A program made the translations under genes and the position numbers. DNA of 64,000 nucleotides from contig CM022949.1 in the NCBI GenBank assembly GCA_012931725.1, forward strand, positions 55,943,852-56,007,851, in the 5' to 3' direction. A model generated the notes under the pieces. That model saw only the letters and a program-made list of their open reading frames with translations, was not told the DNA's origin and made no database searches. Source of the DNA: Litsea cubeba (taxonomy: Eukaryota; Streptophyta; Magnoliopsida; Laurales; Lauraceae). Of the stretch, positions 59,661 through 64,000 are shown one piece after another. Each line of letters starts with the position of its first letter. Position 1 is the first letter of the stretch.

Positions 59661-60394
59661 TAATGACATCAAAACAAAACAATTATAATGAACAAAACAT
59701 GATCTGACAAAAATACCAAGATTACAAAAAAAAAAAAAAAAACCCATAAAAGTCCTTTTTTAAAGGTTATAATTAACGTGAAAAAAAGCATGAGTTTTTA
59801 TTGAAACGTTTCTAATAAGCAAATCCCAGCCTGATAAAAATACAAAGATCACAACAACAAAAAAACAAAAACAAAAAAAAGAAAAGAAATCGCTTTTGAA
59901 TGGTAAGATGATTCGAGCTACCCTTTGGTTGCAACATTGAGCACTTTCAAATTGTGATGCAAACTCTAGTCAAAATCCAAAGAAAACCCATTTTACCATC
60001 ACCACAACATGGTTAAAACCAACAACATAATAAAAAGTATGACAAGATAGTAAAAAAAATAAAAACCTACACCTACATAATCCAAAGAGAAGTAAACCAA
60101 TTTTACTACCAAAACAAAGAGATAATTATTGTACACAATTAGAAGGAGATATTCCTAAAATCTTCGTAAACCTTCCTATCAATGACCATAAAAAGATTGA
60201 AAAACACATGACATCAAATTGAAATGATTGTAATAAACAAAACCCAATCCAACAAAATACCCTCATTACAGAAATAAAATCAATCAAGAAAAGAAAACCC
60301 AATTTTCGAACCCTAGACCTTTCGGTTGCGACATTGAGCACATTCCAATTGTGTTGTGAGCTCTTGTCAACATCCAAAGAAAACCGATTTTACC
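59661..60394. repeat. Diverged repeat units
   Basis: Blocks containing (C)CAATCCAACAAAATACC-like sequence, TTCGGTTGCGACATTGAGCA-like sequence, then CAAAGAAAACC-ATTTTACCATCA recur near 59690, 59822-60000 and 60230-60398 with many differences. Confidence 0.65.
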
Positions 60395-60403
60395 ATCAAC
60401 ATT

Positions 60404-60653
60404 TTTTTTTAATGTTATCTGAAATTTTATTGACAAGAGAATAACTATAAAGAACAAGATATCTGTACTGAACCAAAAAGCCGGATGAAGGCCACAAAAA
60501 GACTCGGCACGAATAAAAGACCACAAAAGGCACAAAGGCTACAAGAAGCAAACCACCAATACAAACAAAAGGCACACAAATCAACAGAAAAAAGGGCCAA
60601 ATCAACATAAAACTGAATTCCTTCTTTTATGTGAGAGAATGATGCCCTAATCT
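60404..60653 (-). mobile_element. 5'-truncated LINE 3' tail
   Basis: The minus strand ends in AATTTCAGATAACATT followed by an A run (60402-60410). The insert is flanked by atcaacatt at 60395-60403 and 60654-60662, a 9-bp target duplication. A-tail, truncation and duplication together indicate target-primed reverse transcription. No full coding block is present. Confidence 0.75.
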
Positions 60654-60682
60654 ATCAACATTGTTAATAACACAAAAAAACA

Positions 60683-60702
60683 GAAAGAGAGAGAGAGAGA
60701 GA
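60683..60702. repeat. (GA)n microsatellite
   Basis: A run of about eight AG units. Confidence 0.9.
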
Positions 60703-60864
60703 CGCACAAGCTCAGTATAGCAAGTCATAAAGCAAATAATTCAAAGAGATGCACAAGCTGTAATATTTTTATGAAAAGAAATTGAATCAAATGAAAGTTC
60801 AACTCAGCAAGAAGGATAAGGAAATAGAAGTACAGGAATTAGCAACAGATGAAACAGTGAAAAC

Positions 60865-62035
60865 TGTTGGAATTTGAGATGACTTGAGAAGTCTTTTGAT
60901 GAATTGAAGTAATTAGTATCTCAAGTATGGTTTTGAGTTGGAATTCTTGTCAACACATTGTTACAAGCATGAAGATAATAGGCTGGTGTTGATAGAGCTT
61001 AAAAAGAAGAATAAGAGTGAAACGGTTCAGGAATTCTGAATTCCTGAAGCAGAGTGTGCGGTCGACCGGGCACCCCATGCGGTCGACCGAGCAAAGAGAA
61101 ACCTGCAGAAAAAGTTTCAGGCACCTCTCAGTTATTTTCGTGACACAGTGTGTCTTCGGTCGACCGGGACCCCAGGATGTCGACCGAACGCGATAGTTGT
61201 CTGTTTCCAGACTGTGTATGATGTCGACCGAGCACAGCAGGATGTCGACCGAGCACGGGAACCAGAGTTGCGCAGAAACAGAAGTCTTGCACGAAAATTC
61301 AGCATTCTTATCTAATTTGTTTGGGACTCTTTCTAAACGAATTGTAGCCTATTTTGAATACAATTAAGGGTTAACATAACCTATAAAAAGGCATGTATGG
61401 GTCGTTCTAAATGACACCAGAAGAGAGAAAGAAGAGAAGAGAAAAGAGAGAGAGTTTTGGAGAGAATAGAGTGCTGTTGCTGTGTGCTGTTGTGCTGCAT
61501 CTTTCTACAGCAAGTGTGGACGAGGATGTGCTCTTGAAGATGGTATTTCGTCCATAAGATAAGTGTCTCTCTGTTTATATTTAATTTTCAATTTGTAAGG
61601 GATTGAGAGAGAGAGATTGTAGAGGGGAAGGTCTATAGAAAAAGGTTTCTACTCTTATTCTGTAGAACATCAAGTTGGTGCTTGGTGTCTGGGGTTTGGT
61701 GATCCTATTTGTTGGTGCAGATAAATTGTAAAGGGAGTCGATGCTTCCTAGATAGTTGGTGCTATCTGAAACTCAAGGGAGTAGGTGCTTCCTAGATAGT
61801 TGGTGCTATCTGAAACTAAGGGTTGGAGCTCTTTGTCGTTGGTGCGACTAAATAGATTCAGATCTGTCCCGGATTGGTGTTCGGACAGTCTTTGAACCGT
61901 GGACGTAGCCTTTCGGTGAACCACGTTAAATCTGGTGTCATTGTGTGATTTGATTTGCTTTTGTTGTTAGTTTGGACCTGTAGAAGAAAGGAATCACTGA
62001 TTCACCCCCCCTCTCAGTGATCGCGATATCTAACA
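60865..62035 (+). repeat. 5' LTR of element F
   Basis: TGTTGGAATTTGAGATGACT...CGATATCTAACA, 1171 bp. GTCGAC pairs start at 61061/61082, 61159/61179 and 61223/61244. The TATA-like CTATAAAAAGG is at 61381-61391. Two U5 hairpin units and the terminal hairpin are present. Confidence 0.94.
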
Positions 62036-62037
62036 AT

Positions 62038-62049
62038 TGGTATCAGAGT
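62038..62049 (+). promoter_or_regulatory. Primer-binding site, element F
   Basis: TGGTATCAGAGT; the last base differs from the usual C. Confidence 0.88.
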
Positions 62050-62103
62050 GTAAGGTTCCCTTGAAAAGCTTAACACGCTAAGGGTGATCTCTTGTCAAAT
62101 CAC

Positions 62104-64000
62104 ATGGCAACCAATATAGGGAATAAGAAAGCACCTTTGTTTGATGGTTCTAATTACTCCTTCTGGAAGATCAGAATGCAGGCTTTCATTAAGTCACTTG
62201 GCTATGATGTCTGGGAGACTGTCAGAGTCGGTTACAATATTGCCATTGTACCCAATGATGCTGCAACGAAGAAGTTAGCAGACAACGACTCTAAGGCGCA
62301 GAATGCACTCTTTAGTGGCCTTGTGGACAGCGAGCTGGTCAAAGTAATTGCATGCAAAATAGCCAAGGAAATATGGGACAAGTTGAAAAGCATTCATGAA
62401 GGAGATGAGAAGATCAAAGAAGCAAAATTGCAAACCCATCGCTCTCAATTTGAATCTCTTCGCATGGAGGAAAGCGAGAATGTTGACTCATATTTGCAAC
62501 GAGTGAATGAAGTCACGAATGACATTCGTGGACTAGGGGAGGAGATTAAAGAACCAGTCATCGTCAAAAAGGTTCTAAGATCTCTTCTTCCTCGGTTTGA
62601 TTCAAAAGTCTCAGCCATAGAAGAAGCCAAGGATCTGAATGAATTTTCCATGGATGAGTTGCATGGTTCACTCACTGCCTATGAGATGCGCATAGGTAAG
62701 ACGTCTTCATCGGATAGAGAAGCGGCCTTCAAAGTTCAGAAAAAGGGAAAAGAGACTGCTGGTCATGATTCTGATACTGATGATGATGAGCTTGAGGCTC
62801 AATTTGTTAGAAAGCTGAAGAAAGGAAGCAATGGAAAGTACAAAGGGAAGCTACCCTTTAAATGCTTCAATTGTGGCGGTGTTGGTCACTTTGCTGCGAA
62901 GTGCCCGCTGAAAGAAAATAATGATGATGACTCTTATGTTGATAAGAGTAAGTGGAAGAAAAATTTCAGAAAGAGGGGCAAAGCAAAAAGCGTCATCAGT
63001 CAATATAATGACAGCACGTCTGAAACTTCAGACGATGATGAATCAGCCGAGGCAACTGAAGCTCTCTTCATGGTTACCGTTGAAGAAGAAGAGGAGCAAG
63101 AGCCGGAAGAGGAAGAGGAGGCTGAGGTCAATCTCGAAGAAGAACCCATTGCCGCACTTGAGGAGCTTAGCATGGAACGAAAAACAAGTAAGAAAACTCT
63201 GAAACTTCTTCATGAATCTGAAAGTTCAGTTATTGCTTTGAAAACTCAAGTTGAAGAATATAAAAGAATGGTGGAAGTCCTTCAAAATCAAATAAGTATC
63301 AAAAAGGAAGAGGCTATGAAACTTGAAACTGAAATCGCTAGAGCAAAGGCTGAAAACTTGGAAAATAGCCGAAAACTCAAAGCACTCCAAGCGATTGAAG
63401 GGACAATGAAACTCAATGAAATTCTGAAATTTCAAAAGCCTTTCCACAATAAATTTGGTATTGGATTTGAAACCGGAGAGTCCTCTAAAGCTGCACCTTC
63501 TTTGCTTATGAAACAAAGTGTCATACCTCTCAAGGCTACAAAGCATCAAACTCAGCCTAGTATTGAGATGGTCAATAAGAAAAGGTTTGTGGAGTTTAAC
63601 CAGCCACCTAAGAAAGGAAGAATGTTCAGATTCTATGGTTATTGCTATCATTGTAATAGATTTGGACATAAAAGAGCTGATTGTAGATTCTATGTTAGAA
63701 ACAGCCCACTTGTGACTAGGAACCCTTTTTCAATCCTAAACAGCCACAAAATTGAGTGCTATATGTGTCATAATTATGGACACTTGGCTAGGGATTGTAG
63801 GTTGCCTATAGCTAACCAATTTCAGATTGAAAAGAAACCCAAGTTAGTTAAGGCATGGAGGGCAAAGAAAAGGGATGGTAATTCCAAAGAATCTCTCATT
63901 GTGCAAACGGCATTCAATGCACAAAAGAAGACAGCACCATGGGTCCTTGATAGTGGTTGTTCAAGCCATATGACAGGTGATAAGGAAAAATTCGTCAAAT
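62104..64000 (+). CDS. Gag-Pol of element F, partial, open to the window end
   Basis: The ATG at 62104 gives MATNIGNKKAPLFDGSNYS. I see no stop or frameshift over 632 codons. Gag core comes first, then knuckle CFNCGGVGHFAAKC at about 254-267, an acidic Glu-rich coiled coil (about 315-445), knuckle CYHCNRFGHKRADC at about 514-527, knuckle CYMCHNYGHLARDC at about 552-565, and protease DSGCSSHMTGD at about 615. It stops just after the protease motif, so integrase, RT and RNase H lie outside. It retains Gly and the full T run where A carries a stop and a frameshift. Confidence 0.9.
   Translation, partial: MATNIGNKKAPLFDGSNYSFWKIRMQAFIKSLGYDVWETVRVGYNIAIVPNDAATKKLADNDSKAQNALFSGLVDSELVKVIACKIAKEIWDKLKSIHEGDEKIKEAKLQTHRSQFESLRMEESENVDSYLQRVNEVTNDIRGLGEEIKEPVIVKKVLRSLLPRFDSKVSAIEEAKDLNEFSMDELHGSLTAYEMRIGKTSSSDREAAFKVQKKGKETAGHDSDTDDDELEAQFVRKLKKGSNGKYKGKLPFKCFNCGGVGHFAAKCPLKENNDDDSYVDKSKWKKNFRKRGKAKSVISQYNDSTSETSDDDESAEATEALFMVTVEEEEEQEPEEEEEAEVNLEEEPIAALEELSMERKTSKKTLKLLHESESSVIALKTQVEEYKRMVEVLQNQISIKKEEAMKLETEIARAKAENLENSRKLKALQAIEGTMKLNEILKFQKPFHNKFGIGFETGESSKAAPSLLMKQSVIPLKATKHQTQPSIEMVNKKRFVEFNQPPKKGRMFRFYGYCYHCNRFGHKRADCRFYVRNSPLVTRNPFSILNSHKIECYMCHNYGHLARDCRLPIANQFQIEKKPKLVKAWRAKKRDGNSKESLIVQTAFNAQKKTAPWVLDSGCSSHMTGDKEKFVK

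Larger units (their letters stand above)
60865..64000 (+). mobile_element. Copia element F, cut by the window edge
   Basis: The 5' LTR (60865-62035), primer site and gag are all in order on the plus strand. Bases 60860-60864 (aaaac) are the likely target duplication; the partner is outside. Closest relative in the window is element A. Confidence 0.94.

Noticed and set aside
60396..60608. Hydrophobic 70-codon minus-strand frame as a membrane protein
   Set aside because: It lies in the LINE 3' tail with its A run and target duplication; the hydrophobicity follows from T-rich sequence.

Overview
The window is repeat-dense nuclear DNA of a flowering plant. The evidence is plant-type Ty1/copia retrotransposons of the SIRE/Maximus type, initiator-Met-tRNA primer sites, MITEs, CACTA- and hAT-like remnants, plant LINE pieces, and short exon fragments resembling plant PARP1, M1 aminopeptidase, PIP5K and RPA32. 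I see no complete host gene, no rRNA or tRNA gene and nothing bacterial.

Layout. 1-4125: leader-like low-complexity sequence and one long LTR (about 2.3 kb, minus strand) of an element that appears to be Ty3/gypsy, inserted into copia element A. 4126-9967: element A (minus), 3'-truncated, with its 5' LTR. 9968-11000, 25694-30163 and 45507-47690: once contiguous sequence holding exon fragments of four unrelated genes in one orientation, split by two large nested insertions. 11001-25688: element D (minus, target duplication tgcac) with element E (16304-23645, minus, duplication cagac) inside its gag. 30169-45501: element C (plus, duplication aggta) with element B (31838-39636, minus, duplication taggg) inside its gag. 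47697-51104: CACTA-like repeats, a LINE reverse transcriptase fragment, another copia gag fragment and two tandem hAT-like MITEs. 51105-57156: gene-poor DNA with small tandem arrays and a long-TIR MITE. 57162-58922: solo LTR of another family. 59660-60700: diverged repeats and a LINE 3' tail. 60865-64000: element F (plus), whose reading frame runs open off the window edge.

Elements A-F share one gag-pol plan: an acidic coiled-coil Gag with three CCHC knuckles, aspartic protease, integrase, reverse transcriptase and RNase H in one frame. They differ mainly in U3. C combines a D/E-like interior with A/F-like LTRs, so modules have been exchanged.

The most unusual signal is in U3. Every LTR of A-F carries pairs of the palindrome GTCGAC whose starts lie 20-21 bp apart while the bases between them vary. 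The same pairing recurs in the unrelated solo LTR (57542-57608) and at 51635-51661. The second point of interest is the four-gene exon mosaic, which looks like capture by a Helitron-type element.

LTR coordinates rest on TG...CA ends plus matched target duplications and are firm for B, C, D, E and the solo LTR. Host exon identities rest on recognition of short peptides and could not be checked by search.
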